The translations under genes and the position numbers were made by a program. A stretch of 64,000 nucleotides of DNA. Source: Armatimonadota bacterium (lineage in GTDB: Bacteria; Sysuimicrobiota; Sysuimicrobiia; Sysuimicrobiales; Humicultoraceae). This document shows, piece after piece, positions 25,251-33,236 of the stretch (its first letter is position 1; the number at the start of each line of letters is the position of its first letter). Below the pieces are notes generated by a model, which saw only the letters and a list, made by a program, of their open reading frames with translations, was not told the DNA's origin and searched no databases. The stretch covers positions 165,960 to 229,959 of the forward strand of contig JAVKHP010000001.1 of the NCBI GenBank assembly GCA_031459855.1, given 5' to 3'.

Positions 25251-26479
25251 CCGCCCCGGCGCCGGAGAGTCCGGAGCGTACGCGTCCTCTGCGCGACGCG
25301 CTGTCGCTGCTCGCCCTGCTGAGCGTCGGCCGGTACCTTGCCTTCCTCGGGCGGCTCAACATCGTGCCCTTCTACCCCGAGCTCATGCACCGCTTCGGCA
25401 CGAGCTACGCTGGCGCCGGCACGCTTTTCTCGGCCTTCTTCGTCGGCTACGCGCTGATGCTCGTCCCCGCCGGCGCGGCCGCCGACCGCCGTCATCCGCG
25501 TCGCCAGATGGCCGTGGGGCTGGCGCTGCTGGGCCTCGCCGGAGCCGTCGTGGCGCTCGCCCCCACCTACCCGGTGGCGTTCGCCGCCCGTGTCGCCGTC
25601 GGCGTCGCCGTCGCGCTGACCTACACCACCACGTTGAAACTCGTGGCCGTCGTCTTCTCCCGCGCCAACCGCGGCAGGGCCGTGGGCATCATGGAGTGGG
25701 CCACGAGCCTGGGCATGCTGACGGCGCTGAGCCTGCTCCCGGTGCTCAGCCAGTGGATCTCCTACCAGGCGCTGCTGCTGGCCCTGCCGGTGCTGTGCGC
25801 GGCCACGCTCGTGGCCTTCCCCCGCGTGCCGCTGGGCCCCACGCCATCCCCCGACCGGCCCGCCCGCCCGGCGCCGGAGTTCCGCAGCGTGGTGGGGCGC
25901 GACTTCGTGCTGATCGCCGTCTCGGCGCTGCTGGGCCTGTTCACCATCAGCGGGATCCTCAGCTGGCTGCCCTCGCACCTGACCGACGCCCTCGGGTACT
26001 CGAAGCCCCAGGCTGGCGCGGTGATGGCCGTGGTGCTCCTCGCGCAGATGCTCGGGGTCTATCCTGCGGGCAGCCTGTCTGACCGGCTGCGCCGGCGGCT
26101 CCCGCTGGTCTGGGGCGCCACCGCCGCCCTGGCGGTCTGCGCGCTCGCGCTGGCGGTCGCTCCCGCGGGCGTGTGGATCTACGTCCTGGCGTGCGTGCTG
26201 GGCCTTGGCATGTCGGCCAGCGTCACGCCCCTCACGGTGCTCAGCATGGAGCGGTTCGGGCCGGAACGCGCGGGTCTCGTAGGGGCGGTGACAGTCGCCT
26301 CGGGCCAGGCGGGCTCGGGGCTCTCCGGTGCCGTGTTCGGGTGGATCCTCGATCGGACCGGCAGCTTCACGGCCATCTGGCTCGTGGCCTCGGTGCTGGC
26401 CGCGCTGCGGCTGGTCACGACGATGCAGATTCGGGAGGAGCCGGCGGTCCCGCGGCAACCGGCGGATGCCCGCGCCTGA
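25247..26479 (+). CDS. MFS transporter
   Basis: 410 residues, about 12 hydrophobic segments. The MFS loop 2-3 motif is GAAADRRHPRRQM near residue 78, and a second-half counterpart GSLSDRLRRRLP is near 285. N-terminal half YLAFLGRLNIVPFYPELMHRFG is like the anion/cyanate-type MFS carriers. GTG at 25247 overlaps the OsmC stop. Substrate cannot be told from sequence; divergent position beside an aryl-CoA operon allows an organic acid. Confidence 0.85.
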   Translation: MTAPAPESPERTRPLRDALSLLALLSVGRYLAFLGRLNIVPFYPELMHRFGTSYAGAGTLFSAFFVGYALMLVPAGAAADRRHPRRQMAVGLALLGLAGAVVALAPTYPVAFAARVAVGVAVALTYTTTLKLVAVVFSRANRGRAVGIMEWATSLGMLTALSLLPVLSQWISYQALLLALPVLCAATLVAFPRVPLGPTPSPDRPARPAPEFRSVVGRDFVLIAVSALLGLFTISGILSWLPSHLTDALGYSKPQAGAVMAVVLLAQMLGVYPAGSLSDRLRRRLPLVWGATAALAVCALALAVAPAGVWIYVLACVLGLGMSASVTPLTVLSMERFGPERAGLVGAVTVASGQAGSGLSGAVFGWILDRTGSFTAIWLVASVLAALRLVTTMQIREEPAVPRQPADARA

Positions 26480-26506
26480 AGCCGTCCACGCCCCGTGCTC
26501 CGTCCC

Positions 26507-26710
26507 TCATCCTGCTCGTAGTGTATTGCACTCCAGGTCACAACGCCTCGGATGCCTCTGCGGGCACGAGGCGACGCCGTCTGCCTCGGCGCGTGCGGCC
26601 ACGGCCCGGGCCAGCGGGTGCTCGGACGAGCGCTCCGCCCTGGCCGCGAGCCGCACCAGGGCCTCCGCGTCTCCACCGTGCCGCGTCGCCGTGGTGGCGT
26701 CCGTAGCCGG
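26507..26710 (-). pseudogene. Heavy-metal P-type ATPase remnant
   Basis: A 67-codon open stretch without a start codon. It contains ALVRLAARAERSSEHPLARA, the conserved segment of the nucleotide-binding domain of P1B (Cu, Hg, Cd, Zn) ATPases with the invariant His-Pro pair. Nothing recognisable precedes or follows it, and it is in frame with, and immediately after, the stop of the MerA fragment. It is a scar of a metal-resistance gene. Confidence 0.65.
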
Positions 26711-26812
26711 TCAGTACACGCAGCAGCTCATGCGTGAGATGTCCCGCCGGAACGCCTGCGCCGCGAGCTTGATCCCCTCACTCAGCGTCGGGAACACGTC
26801 AGCCCTGTTCAT
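26711..26812 (-). pseudogene. Mercuric reductase C-terminal remnant
   Basis: 33 codons: [15 protein letters not shown] then [12 protein letters not shown]. This is the end of MerA, where the Leu-Ser-Glu-Gly-Lys-Leu-Ala-Ala-Gln helix is followed by the C-terminal vicinal Cys-Cys that hands Hg(II) to the active site. The rest of merA is missing. The frame opens with an ATG at 26812, but the fragment is too short to be an enzyme. A P-type ATPase scrap follows directly. Confidence 0.75.
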
Positions 26813-26856
26813 CTAGCGCAGTCTGTGCTCGTATAGCTCAGCCGTGCTCATGCAGG

Positions 26857-27087
26857 TCAGCTGGTGGCACGCGTGCTGACGTCGTCGGGCTCCGCCGGCG
26901 TGAATCCCTCCTCCTTGGTGTAGTGCACCACCCGACCCTGTTCGATGCGAATGATGAGGCGCCCGTACCGCATGCGTAGCGCCAGGGCCTGGAGATGTAC
27001 CAGGACGTCCACCGTAATGGGCTGGTCCACTCCCGCAGGCGACCAGCCCGGACGCGTCGCGTCCATGGACGACCGTGTTGCCGCCAT
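26857..27087 (-). CDS. DUF2292 (YezD-like) small protein
   Basis: 76 residues. The core LRMRYGRLIIRIEQGRVV matches the DUF2292 pattern in which an IRYGxVxIxIxxGRVV strand pair forms nearly the whole domain. The N-terminus (MAATRSSMDATRPGW) looks less conserved, so the true start may be the internal ATG at 27066 or a later codon. Function of the family is unknown; in several bacteria it sits near sulphur-metabolism genes. Here it stands alone between the metal-resistance scars and the tRNA. 27088-27337 holds no gene I can support. Confidence 0.5.
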   Translation of the reverse strand: MAATRSSMDATRPGWSPAGVDQPITVDVLVHLQALALRMRYGRLIIRIEQGRVVHYTKEEGFTPAEPDDVSTRATS

Positions 27088-27337
27088 ACACCACCCGCCT
27101 CGTCGCAGCCGCCACCGCGGTCGTCGTGCCTACGGCGTAGCCCGGCACCGCGTTGCAGGAAGTACGGTAAGAGGCGCCCGGGTGTCCGCACAACGGCCGC
27201 GCGTACTCACGGCGGCGGTACCGGTACGGACGTACCAAGCGCCGACCGGTGCGTGGCAGGCGTCGTGCCCATGTCCCTACGGGCCGCGCGTGTTTCCGTT
27301 GCGATGGTCCGCGGCGCAGGTGAGACGATCAGTCGGG

Positions 27338-27413
27338 TGGTGCCGGGGGACGGAATCGAACCGCCGACGCGCGGATCTTCAGTCCGCCGCTCTACCAACT
27401 GAGCTACCCCGGC
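27338..27413 (-). tRNA. tRNA-Phe (GAA)
   Basis: A full cloverleaf on the minus strand: acceptor GCCGGGG pairing with CCCCGGC, D-arm GCTCAGTTGGTAGAGC, anticodon loop CTGAAGA giving anticodon GAA, T-loop GGTTCGATTCC, and an encoded CCA (27338-27340). The adjacent metal-resistance scars and the reiterated cassettes beyond it are consistent with integration next to a tRNA gene. Confidence 0.95.
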
Positions 27414-27455
27414 GTCTGCAAACGCTAGTCTAACAACGGAGCCTCGAATCGGTCA

Positions 27456-27496
27456 ACGACCCGGGGTAGTTGGGAAATGACTCGGGGCAGTTGGCG
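27456..27496. repeat. Two imperfect 20-bp direct repeats
   Basis: CGACCCGGGGTAGTTGGGA and TGACTCGGGGCAGTTGGCG lie head to tail with a 21-bp period in the gap between the tRNA and the LuxR-type gene. They could be an insertion-sequence end or a regulator site. Otherwise 27414-27680 holds no gene I can support. Confidence 0.4.
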
Positions 27497-27680
27497 ATCT
27501 TCTCAACACGTCCAGCAGGTCCTCCCGCGTGCACCAGACCGGCAACCCGAATACGGCGCCACATCATCGCGCATCTCGCCCCGCCGAAGCAGGAGGCGGG
27601 GGCAGAGAGCGAGAACGGCACCCCCCAATCAGGCCGATAGGGCCAGATAGGCGCAGGCTGGAGGGAGTACCGCCCTGCAG

Positions 27681-30236
27681 GTGGATCTGCCGGCCACCGC
27701 CACCCCGCTCATCGGGCGCGAGACGGAACTGGCCGCTGTCAAGGCGGCGCTGCTGCGCGACGATGTGCGGCTGGTGACGCTCACCGGCGCCCCCGGGATC
27801 GGGAAGACGCGCCTGGCGGTGGAGGTGGCCTCCGCCGTAGCGGGGGCATTTGCCCACGGCGTGACTTTCGTGGACCTGGCCCCGCTTGGCGATCCCGCAC
27901 AGGTCAGCTGGGCCATTGCGCAGCGGCTGGGCATCCCCCTGCGCGCCAAGCCGCCCCCAGTGGAGGCGCTCGCCCAGGCGCTGCGGGACCGGCGGCTTCT
28001 GCTGCTCCTGGACAACTTCGAACACGTCGTGGAGGCGGCGCCTGAGGTGGCCGCCATGGTGGCGGCGACGCTACACCTCAAGGTGCTGGTCACCAGCCGC
28101 GAGCCGCTGCGCCTCAGCTGGGAGCATCAGATCGCCATCCCGCCCCTGCGGGTTCCCGACCTGAGCCGCCCGCTGGATCCGGCGGCGGTAGCGGCATCAC
28201 CTGCCGCCATGCTCTTCGTGGCCCGGGCTCAGGCGGTTGATAGCGCGTTCGCCCTGACCCCTACAAACGCGCGGGCCGTCGCCGAGATCTGCGTGGGTCT
28301 GGACGGCCTGCCCCTGGCACTGGAGCTGGCCGCCGCGCAGGTGAAGGCGCTCCCCCCGGAGGCGATCCGCGACCGCCTGGACCACCGGCTCACCCTGCTC
28401 CAACGGGCGGCCCGGGACCTGCCGGCCCGGCACCAGTCGCTGCGGGCGGCCGTGGGGTGGAGCTACTCCCGGCTGGAACCAGGTCATCAAGCGCTCTTCC
28501 GCCGCCTGGCCGTGTTCGTGGGCGGGTTTCCTCTGGAGGGAGCCGAGGCCGTGTGCGCGGACCTCGACGTGGACGTGCTCGACGGACTGGCCTCTCTGGT
28601 CGACAAGAGCCTGCTACAGCGGGACGAGCACCCCGAGGGCAACCCACGCTTTCGGATGCTGGAAACCTTCCGTGCATTCGCCCTGGAGCAGCTGGCGGCG
28701 AGCGGTGAAGCCGAGCTCGCCCGTCACCGCCATGCCGACTTCTACCTCGCCCTGGTGGAGCGGGCCGAACCCGCACTTACCGGGCCGCAGCAGGCTCAGT
28801 GGCTCGACCGGTTGGAACGCGACTATCCCAACATCCGTGCTGTGCTGGATCGAGCACGAGCAGGTGACGTGGACGCCGCCATCCTCCCACGGTTGGCCGC
28901 CGCAGCATGGCGCTTCTGGAACGTGCGCGGCTACTGGGTGGAAGGACGCGCTTGGACCGCGGCCGCCCTGCCCCTCGTCCCGGCGGAAGCCGTCGCCCTG
29001 CGCCTGCGGGTGCTGTACGGCGCGGCCGTGCTTGCCTGGCGCGTCCGTGAGCATGCCGCAGCGACTGCTCTGGCCGAGGACGCCGTCGCCCAGGCCAGGC
29101 ATCTGGGAGACAGCCAGACCCAGGCGCACGCCCTCCGCACACTGGCCCTGATCGCCAGGGACCGGCGTGAACTGGCGCGGGCGCGGGAGCTGGCTGCGCA
29201 GAGCCTGGCGCTCTTCGAAGAGCGGCAGGACAGGCAGGGGATGGCCACCGCGGCGCGGCTCCTGGGGCTGGTGTTCATCGAGGCGGATGACTTCCGGCAC
29301 GCAAGGAAACCATTTGAACGGAGTCTTGCCCTCTCCCGGGAACTCGGCGACGACCGCGGCGCGGCCTGGTCCACGTACGGCATAGCCGCCGTCGCGCTGG
29401 CCGAGGGCGACCTGGTCCAGGCCGCGGCCCTGGGAGAGGCGTGCCTGCGCGCGTTCGAGGCGCGGGCGGAACGGGACGGCGTGGCTCAGACCCTGGTCCA
29501 CCTGGGGCGCATCGCGCTGGCGCGCGGCAGCCACGAGGAGGCCGACCGACTCCTGACTCAGGCGCTGCACCTGCGCCGGCAGCTCGCAGATCCTGTCATG
29601 ATCGCGTCCTCCCAGCGGGAACTGGCCGTCATCGCCCAGGATGCGGGGGCCGACGGGCGGGCGGCCGCCCTCTACCGGGAATCCCTGGAGCTGTTAGAGC
29701 GGGCCGGCGACCGGCTGGGGGTCGCGCGCTGCCTGGAGGGGGTGGCGGTGCTGGCCGCAGAGAGCGGGCAGGCAGACCAGGCGGCCAGGCTCTTCGGCGC
29801 CGCCGATGCGCTGCTGGATCGGATTGGTGTTGGCAGGTGGCCCGGCTGGCATCCTGCGGAGGTGCGGCCCGAGCGTCTGGCACGCGCGCGTTCTAGTGCG
29901 GAGGACCGGCTTGGCTCCGAAGCCTTCCGGCGTGCGGTGGCCGCCGGGGCAAGGCTCTCCTTCAGCGTGGCGGTGGCCGAGGCCTTGGGGGTGCGCGCCG
30001 GCAAAGCCGCGCCGCAGGCCCGGCCGGCACGGGCTGGGTCGCTGACGCCGCGGGAACTGGAAGTCGCCGGCCTGGTGGCTTTAGGTCTGTCGAACCGCGA
30101 GATCGCCCGCCGACTGTTCATCAGCGAGAACACCGCGGCTACCCACGTCCAGCACATCCTGGGCAAACTGGAGTTCTCTTCTCGCGCGCAGATCGCCACC
30201 TGGGCCGTCGAGCAGGGCCTCAAGCCGCAGGCCTGA
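27681..30236 (+). CDS. STAND-type ATPase LuxR-family transcriptional regulator
   Basis: 851 residues. Residues 1-320 are a STAND NTPase: PLIGRETELAAVKAALL, Walker A TGAPGIGKTRLAVEVA near 35, Walker B LLLLLDNFEHV near 107, sensor VLVTSREPLRL near 133 and GLDGLPLALELAA near 208. The middle (about 330-740) is a helical TPR-like array with repeats such as DSQTQAHALRTLALIARDRRELARARELA. The C-terminus (about 790-851) is a LuxR helix-turn-helix: LTPRELEVAGLVALGLSNREIARRLFISENTAATHVQHIL. The start is a GTG at 27681 with a GGAGGGAG site rather far upstream. Such proteins (MalT-like) wait for an inducer, then oligomerise with ATP on DNA. The 34-bp element 25 bp downstream is repeated twice more in the next 4 kb, so it is a plausible target. 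Confidence 0.9.
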   Translation: MDLPATATPLIGRETELAAVKAALLRDDVRLVTLTGAPGIGKTRLAVEVASAVAGAFAHGVTFVDLAPLGDPAQVSWAIAQRLGIPLRAKPPPVEALAQALRDRRLLLLLDNFEHVVEAAPEVAAMVAATLHLKVLVTSREPLRLSWEHQIAIPPLRVPDLSRPLDPAAVAASPAAMLFVARAQAVDSAFALTPTNARAVAEICVGLDGLPLALELAAAQVKALPPEAIRDRLDHRLTLLQRAARDLPARHQSLRAAVGWSYSRLEPGHQALFRRLAVFVGGFPLEGAEAVCADLDVDVLDGLASLVDKSLLQRDEHPEGNPRFRMLETFRAFALEQLAASGEAELARHRHADFYLALVERAEPALTGPQQAQWLDRLERDYPNIRAVLDRARAGDVDAAILPRLAAAAWRFWNVRGYWVEGRAWTAAALPLVPAEAVALRLRVLYGAAVLAWRVREHAAATALAEDAVAQARHLGDSQTQAHALRTLALIARDRRELARARELAAQSLALFEERQDRQGMATAARLLGLVFIEADDFRHARKPFERSLALSRELGDDRGAAWSTYGIAAVALAEGDLVQAAALGEACLRAFEARAERDGVAQTLVHLGRIALARGSHEEADRLLTQALHLRRQLADPVMIASSQRELAVIAQDAGADGRAAALYRESLELLERAGDRLGVARCLEGVAVLAAESGQADQAARLFGAADALLDRIGVGRWPGWHPAEVRPERLARARSSAEDRLGSEAFRRAVAAGARLSFSVAVAEALGVRAGKAAPQARPARAGSLTPRELEVAGLVALGLSNREIARRLFISENTAATHVQHILGKLEFSSRAQIATWAVEQGLKPQA

Positions 30237-30260
30237 CCGACGGCGGGCCGGCCTTCCCAA

Positions 30261-30294
30261 AATCACCAACCTCTTACTGACTTGTGGTGATGCC
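30261..30294 (+). promoter_or_regulatory. 34-bp regulatory element, copy A
   Basis: First of three co-linear elements (others at 31889 and 34255). All three begin AATCA, have TACTGA at positions 15-20 and TGGTGA at 25-30, and end GCC with identical spacing. In this copy ATCACCA and TGGTGAT form a perfect 7-bp inverted repeat with a 16-bp spacer, as expected of a dimer site. It lies just past the LuxR-type gene and about 130 bp before the lipocalin-like gene. Confidence 0.6.
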
Positions 30295-30421
30295 GTGCGT
30301 TCCCCTGGCCGTCAGACTCTTGGGGGACGGCTGGAATGCTTATGACAAGGTGGCACATGCAGACAGTGCACGGCGGACCAGAACACCGAACGTGCCCCAG
30401 AGGAGTGCGGGAGGTGGCATC

Positions 30422-30831
30422 GTGACACGGTCCCTGCTCCTCGCGGTGTCGATGGTGCTGGCGGCGCCGGGGAGGGCGCTCGCGGCCCCGACCGCTCCCG
30501 CCTCCCTCCTGGGGACGTGGGTGCAGGATGATGCAGGACCGGTTCTCACTCCCGACGGGTGTACCGGTTCAACCGCGACGGGACGTATGAGTTCCTCTTC
30601 ACGGTCCGGAACACCGGATCAACCGCACAGCGAGTGCTGGTTCAGGAACGCGGCCGCTACGCGCTGCGGGGGGATCTCCTGGTGATCACTCCGCAGCCCG
30701 GCCAGGCCCGGTGGCAGCCCGGGGTGGCCAGAGCGTTTCCCTGGCGGGTGGAACGACATCCCGGCGTGGGGGAACTCTGGTTGGTCCTGGTCCTCCCCGA
30801 CGGCATCCTGGACGTCTACTACCGCCCCTGA
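30422..30831 (+). pseudogene. Secreted lipocalin-like small protein, frameshifted
   Basis: The GTG at 30422 has a GGGAGGTG site and opens a signal peptide (TRSLLLAVSMVLAAPGRALA) followed by LLGTWVQDD, the usual start of lipocalin-like or META-type beta barrels. Around 30530-30545 the frame is lost. The continuation SRRVYRFNRDGTYEFLF to VYYRP is in another frame and ends at 30831. One small indel in GATGATGCAGG would restore a protein of about 136 residues. It could be a recent mutation or a sequence error. The stop codon touches the left end of the IS derivative at 30832. Confidence 0.6.
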
Positions 30832-31268
30832 TATGGCAGGGACCGGTCAAGCCCTGCCCGTTGCGTGCCGTTTCATGATCACCTCCGAGCCGGGCGGCGG
30901 ACCGACGCGGAAGGCCACGAGCGAAGAGGCATCGTCGACGGTTGATCATCCTGATGTACGCGGATCTGCGCCGCATGACTGTGAGCCGTCGGGAGCTGCC
31001 TCACTCTAGCCACGCGCGTTCGGGCCGAAGCCGTGAGCGCATAGGGGGACGTCGAGGATTCTCCGTACCGCGGCCATCCTCGCTCGCGCCCTCTCGCGCC
31101 GATCTGTGCCCGGCTCATGTGATGCGTCTCCTTGTGGACGTCCAACCCCACGTACGTGCTATCCTTATCCATGGACCGGACCTCCTCGCATGTAGCTCTG
31201 CGCTGTGCGCAGGCGTGCTCACCGCGTAACCTACGACGCTGCGAGCCGAGAGTCCGGTCCCTGCCATA
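30832..31268 (-). mobile_element. Internally deleted IS110/IS1111-type element with 15-bp inverted ends
   Basis: TATGGCAGGGACCGG at 30832-30846 recurs as its exact reverse complement at 31254-31268. Between them lies the start of an IS110-type transposase gene reading leftward (ATG 31172, MDKDSTYVGLDVHKET) whose frame degenerates within about 25 codons. The whole unit is 437 bp against roughly 1.2-1.5 kb for a complete element, so it is a MITE-like deletion derivative. Subterminal inverted repeats are a property of the IS1111 branch. Confidence 0.7.
30879..31172 (-). pseudogene. IS110-family transposase, N-terminal remnant
   Basis: 97-codon frame with a GGAGGTCC ribosome site before ATG 31172. 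Only the first 16-20 residues match the DEDD-type IS110 transposase start (STYVGLDVHKET, where the first catalytic Asp is the D of GLDVHK). The following residues are unrelated to the family, which points to an internal deletion. It cannot be an active transposase. Confidence 0.7.
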
Positions 31269-31276
31269 ATGTCTAG

Positions 31277-31639
31277 CTGGTCGAGCCCGGCGACTACCTC
31301 GTGCGCCTCGTCGAGCCGCCCATCTCCACCGTGCTCGCCTTCGACACGAGCGGCAGCATGGGCGGCGCCATCCAGGACCTGAAGGCGGCGGCCACCGCCT
31401 ACGTGGACGCGATCCAGCCCCGGAGCAAGTGGCGCTCATCCGCTTCGGCGCTGACAGCCCGAACCGAGATCGTCGTCCTGACCGAGCGATTCACCAATGA
31501 CCGGGCCATGCTGCACACCACGCCTGCTGTGACGCCGACGAGGAGGTCGGTGAGCGCCTCCGGGGGCACGACCCGGCGAGCATCGCCCGAGTCATCTCCG
31601 CCTGTGCCGACCGTCGTCACGAAGGACCAGCGAGATTAG
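31277..31639 (+). pseudogene. von Willebrand factor A domain fragment, multiply frameshifted
   Basis: LVEPGDYLVRLVEPPIST is followed by VLAFDTSGSMGGAIQDLKAA with the MIDAS motif DxSxS intact. After DAIQP the frame must shift to read EQVALIRFGADSP and shift again for TEIVVLTERFTND. The upstream half of the gene is gone and the fragment begins right after the IS end. Predicted location would be secreted or membrane-anchored for the parent. 31640-31888 holds no intact gene; bases 31792-31856 resemble the cupin/DUF4242 junction at 34800-34865. Confidence 0.65.
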
Positions 31640-31856
31640 GAAGCCGGTCGGGGCGATCTAGCGGTAGCGCTGCAGGGCAAGAGAGCGCTCTCGACCTCCT
31701 CCGGGCGCGCCAAAGAGACGCCCTGGCTCAGGGGAGGAGGCCGCCTCGCCCCCGGCGGTGATGCGGGAGATCCGCGCCTTGCTGCCCCTGGCGTAACCGG
31801 CTTCCCCGGGGCGGCCGGCGGGCATCACCCCACGTGGATTGCGGGAGGCGGGCGTG

Positions 31857-31971
31857 CCTGCCCGAAACGTCCGGTCGGCGCTGCTCAGAATCATTACCCG
31901 CGTACTGATTCCTGGTGACGCCGCCGGCGCCCGGCGGCCTTACCCTGTGGGAAAGGCATTCGCCCTCAGGG
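31857..31971 (+). repeat. 115-bp duplicated promoter region, copy 1
   Basis: Matches 34223-34337 over the same length with scattered substitutions and no net indel. It begins CCTGCCCGA, contains element B, a GC-rich inverted repeat (GCCGCC to GGCGGC, 31920-31938), and ends CGCCCTCAGGG just before the start of the binding-protein gene. The conserved block evidently carries everything from upstream flank to ribosome site. Confidence 0.8.
31889..31922 (+). promoter_or_regulatory. 34-bp regulatory element, copy B
   Basis: Same length and anchor blocks as copy A (AATCA, TACTGA, TGGTGA, GCC), 60 bp before the start of the NMT1-type binding-protein gene. The outer inverted repeat is less perfect than in copy A. 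It sits within the 115-bp repeat. Confidence 0.65.
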
Positions 31972-31981
31972 GGTGGTGGCC

Positions 31982-33001
31982 GTGTTGACACGGCGGGAGA
32001 TCCTCCGCGGGTCCGCTGTGATCGCCGGGACGGTCGCGAGCGGGAGGTTCCTGGTGCCCTATCTGACTTCGCCGTTTGGCGTGCAGGCCGCGCCGGCCCC
32101 GCCACCCGAGACCAGCACCATCCGGCTCGGCTCGTTGCCCTGCGATCACCCTATCATGGCCTCCGAACCGTTCCTCCGGGAGGAAGGCTTCACCAATGTG
32201 GAGATTCTCGCCGGCGGCCAGCTGGCCAGCGGGCGGACCGACATCGAGGCAGGCTTCGGGGTCTGGAGCATCACATCGCTCCTGCAAGCCGGCCAGCGCC
32301 CGGTGGTGCTCGCTCCTTTGCACCCGGGCTGCATCGAGATCTGGGCGCAGCCGGGCATCCGGTCGCTGCAGGATCTGCGCGGCCGGAGGGTGGTAGTCAC
32401 GGCCAGGACGTTCGAGAACTTGGCCTACAGTGGCTTCGCCATCGTCCTCAAGCAGGCCGGTCTCGATCCGGCCGAGGTCAACTGGGTCATCCAGCCTGAC
32501 GCCAATCTTGTCGCCCTGTACCTCGCCGGACAGAACGACGCCGTCTGGAGCGCCTCGGTGGGCGCCGCCGCCCTGCGCCGGAACCCCGCCAACCCGGGTC
32601 ACGTCATTCACAACCAGCTCATGGACCGGCCCTGGTCCCTGACGGCCTGTTGTCTTCTGCTCGCCCGGCAGGAGTGGTACCGCGCGCACCCCGTCGCGGC
32701 AAAGCGAGCCGTACGGGCTATCCTCCGGGCGGCGGACGCCCAGACGGCGAGCCGGGCCGACGCCGTGAAGCGGGCGACCGACCGTGGCCTGTTCGGCGGC
32801 CCGGCCAACTTCGACAACGTCCTCTACACCGCCAGCATGGTACCGGCGAACTGGCGCGATCTCGACATGGAACGCAGCCTCCGCTTCTACGCCCGACTCG
32901 TGGCGGATGTGGGCCTGCTGACGGTCGGCGTGGACGAGGTCGTCCGCACCGTCGAGCCCCGGATCTTTGACGAGCTCCGTGCCGAGCTGCGGCCGCGCTA
33001 G
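31982..33001 (+). CDS. Tat-exported NMT1/SsuA-type substrate-binding protein
   Basis: 339 residues. TRREILRG near the N-terminus followed by a hydrophobic stretch is a twin-arginine signal. The mature part fits type II binding proteins of the NMT1/SsuA class: IRLGSLPCDHPIMASEPF, LRGRRVVVTARTFENLAYSGFAIVLKQAGLDPAEVNWV and DAVWSASVGAAALRRNP. Several GTG codons compete (31973, 31976, 31982); I used 31982 because AGGGGGTGG fits as its ribosome site. No permease or ATPase lies near, so it is an orphan binding protein or uses distant partners. It is the first gene after element B. Confidence 0.8.
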   Translation: MLTRREILRGSAVIAGTVASGRFLVPYLTSPFGVQAAPAPPPETSTIRLGSLPCDHPIMASEPFLREEGFTNVEILAGGQLASGRTDIEAGFGVWSITSLLQAGQRPVVLAPLHPGCIEIWAQPGIRSLQDLRGRRVVVTARTFENLAYSGFAIVLKQAGLDPAEVNWVIQPDANLVALYLAGQNDAVWSASVGAAALRRNPANPGHVIHNQLMDRPWSLTACCLLLARQEWYRAHPVAAKRAVRAILRAADAQTASRADAVKRATDRGLFGGPANFDNVLYTASMVPANWRDLDMERSLRFYARLVADVGLLTVGVDEVVRTVEPRIFDELRAELRPR

Positions 33002-33022
33002 ACGCGGCTCCGCGTCGCGCAC

Positions 33023-33226
33023 GTGCTGGAGGTGGACGCCCGGGAACTGGTGGGGATGGACGGCGAGCAGCCGTGTGTGATCGACAACCCGACGGTGTGG
33101 GCGGGTGTCCCGCAGCTCCTGCGCCAGGCGCAGGCCGGACGGATTCGCTACCAGGACGTCTGGGGGTTCGAGGCCGGCGGGGCCAACAGCTTCATCGCGG
33201 AGTTCCGCTATGAATTACATGCATAA
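33023..33226 (+). CDS. Small hypothetical protein
   Basis: 67 residues from GTG 33023, in the same frame as the preceding binding-protein gene and separated from it only by a TAG and seven codons. The sequence DNPTVWAGVPQLLRQAQAG and QDVWGFEAGGANSFIAEFRY looks protein-like, but I recognise no family. It may be an independent small gene or a displaced C-terminus of another protein. It ends 10 bp before the next start. Confidence 0.4.
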   Translation: MLEVDARELVGMDGEQPCVIDNPTVWAGVPQLLRQAQAGRIRYQDVWGFEAGGANSFIAEFRYELHA

Positions 33227-33236
33227 GGAGGGCGCG

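Noticed and set aside
26179..26676. 165-codon minus-strand frame over the MFS gene end and the metal-resistance scars
   Set aside because: It is out of frame with the recognisable P-type ATPase segment and its translation has no motif.
33023..33226. C-terminal extension of the NMT1-type protein by stop read-through
   Set aside because: The binding protein is already full length at the TAG, and the downstream frame has no similarity to a binding-protein C-terminus.
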